A stretch of DNA of 16,530 nt from Hyphomicrobiaceae bacterium (GTDB lineage Bacteria > Pseudomonadota > Alphaproteobacteria > Rhizobiales > HXMU1428-3), in the NCBI GenBank assembly GCA_028285025.1, contig JANQQH010000382.1, positions 1-16,530 of the forward strand, in the 5' to 3' direction. A model generated the notes under the pieces. It was not told the DNA's origin. It did no database searches and was given only the letters and a program-made list of their open reading frames with translations. The translations under genes were made by a program, and so were the position numbers. Below, one piece after another: positions 15,843 to 16,530 of this stretch (positions are counted from its first letter, which is position 1; each line of letters opens with the position of its first letter).

Positions 15843-16530
15843 ATGCGTTTTATAAAGCCAATCTTAACTATGGCTATTTGGGGAGCCCTTACAACGTCTG
15901 CCCTGGCAGAACAGATTTATGTGACCAATGAAAAAGACGATACGATTAGTGTTATTGATGTAAAGAGCCTTGAGGTGGTCAAAACTATTAATGTTGGTGA
16001 GCGTCCTCGCGGCATTACCATTTCCGTAGATAAAAAGCATATTTTCATTTGCGCTTCTGACAGTGACACAGTGCAAGTTATGGATATTGCCACGAGCAAA
16101 ATTTTACATGAGTTACCCTCTGGGCTAGACCCGGAACAGTTTGCTCTGCACCCCAACAATAAATTGCTGTTTATTGCCAATGAAGATGATGCCATCACCA
16201 CGGTTGTTGATACTGAAAAACGCACCGTGGTGGCACAGATTGATGTGGGCATTGAACCAGAAGGCATGGCAGTGAGCCCAGATGGCAAATGGGCCATCAC
16301 AACGTCTGAGACGACAAATTTTGTTCACTGGATTAATGTTAGCTCTTTGGTGCTGGAACATAACTCTTTGGTTGAACAGCGCCCTCGCCATGCGGAATTT
16401 ACAGCCGATGGCAAAGAACTTTGGGTTTCCGCTGAAATTGGTGGCACTGTGACTGTGTTTAATGTGGCTGATAAATCGGAAAAGGCAAAAATCACGTTTG
16501 AAATTTCTGGCATGTCGAAAGACCGTATCC
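15843..16530 (+). CDS. PQQ-alcohol-associated YVTN beta-propeller protein (cut by window edge)
   Basis: The first 229 codons are visible, open at the right edge. A signal peptide ends TSALA before EQIYVTNEKDDTISVIDVKS (residues 23-42), the first YVTN-type blade. Further blades start near IFICASDSDTVQVMDIAT, LFIANEDDAITTVVDTE, WAITTSETTNFVHWINVS and LWVSAEIGGTVTVFNVAD, each about 42 residues long. This is a periplasmic beta-propeller of the type encoded beside PQQ-dependent alcohol dehydrogenases and the associated ABC transporter. Its biochemical role is not established as far as I know; it may scaffold or bind a ligand. A strong AAGGAG lies eight bases before the ATG, and it is probably cotranscribed with the upstream binding-protein gene. 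Confidence 0.88.
   Translation, partial: MRFIKPILTMAIWGALTTSALAEQIYVTNEKDDTISVIDVKSLEVVKTINVGERPRGITISVDKKHIFICASDSDTVQVMDIATSKILHELPSGLDPEQFALHPNNKLLFIANEDDAITTVVDTEKRTVVAQIDVGIEPEGMAVSPDGKWAITTSETTNFVHWINVSSLVLEHNSLVEQRPRHAEFTADGKELWVSAEIGGTVTVFNVADKSEKAKITFEISGMSKDRI

Overview
The window reads as chromosomal DNA of an alphaproteobacterium with a fairly AT-leaning genome. Three things point there: the rlmE and ppx/gppA-type genes sit together next to guaB, as I remember from Rhizobiales and relatives; cysD is followed by a fused cysNC; and a 19-base motif near position 616 closely resembles an intergenic repeat I remember from Rhizobiales. The mix of core metabolism and a PQQ-alcohol-oxidation locus would fit a free-living, possibly marine, species, but genus cannot be set by eye. 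I see no rRNA, tRNA, CRISPR, transposase or phage genes.

Left part (1-4000), housekeeping: the start of guaB (minus strand, cut by the left edge), a regulatory and repeat-bearing gap, an NAD-dependent 3-hydroxybutyryl-CoA dehydrogenase (plus), then a two-gene minus-strand operon of a Ppx/GppA-family phosphatase followed by the 23S rRNA methyltransferase rlmE. The phosphatase carries an unusual Lys/Gln-rich N-terminal extension built partly from 15-bp repeats.

Middle left (4140-7600), sulfate assimilation: cysD and cysNC (minus) make APS from sulfate and ATP and then phosphorylate it to PAPS. Their leader holds a good -10 box and a 7-bp-arm palindrome, and a large hairpin overlaps the end of cysNC.

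Middle right (7520-12590), an efflux operon: a PadR-family regulator, a membrane-fusion adaptor and an RND inner-membrane pump, all plus strand, with the adaptor start overlapping the padR stop. A putative promoter with an inverted ATATAT pair lies just upstream. No outer-membrane channel gene is present.

Right part (12586-16530), a PQQ-alcohol-dehydrogenase accessory locus: on the minus strand a PedF-like cytochrome c-550 and a MoxJ/XoxJ-like periplasmic binding protein; divergently, on the plus strand, the ABC-type substrate-binding protein and the YVTN beta-propeller protein that usually accompany PQQ-dependent alcohol oxidation. The quinoprotein dehydrogenase itself, the ABC ATPase and the permease are not in the window and may lie beyond the right edge. 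The AT-rich divergent gap has a perfect 11-bp-arm inverted repeat and phased direct repeats that are candidate regulator sites. Nothing here is a clearly undescribed system; the best leads are this divergent regulatory region, the still-unassigned transport role of the PQQ-linked ABC proteins, and the phosphatase extension.
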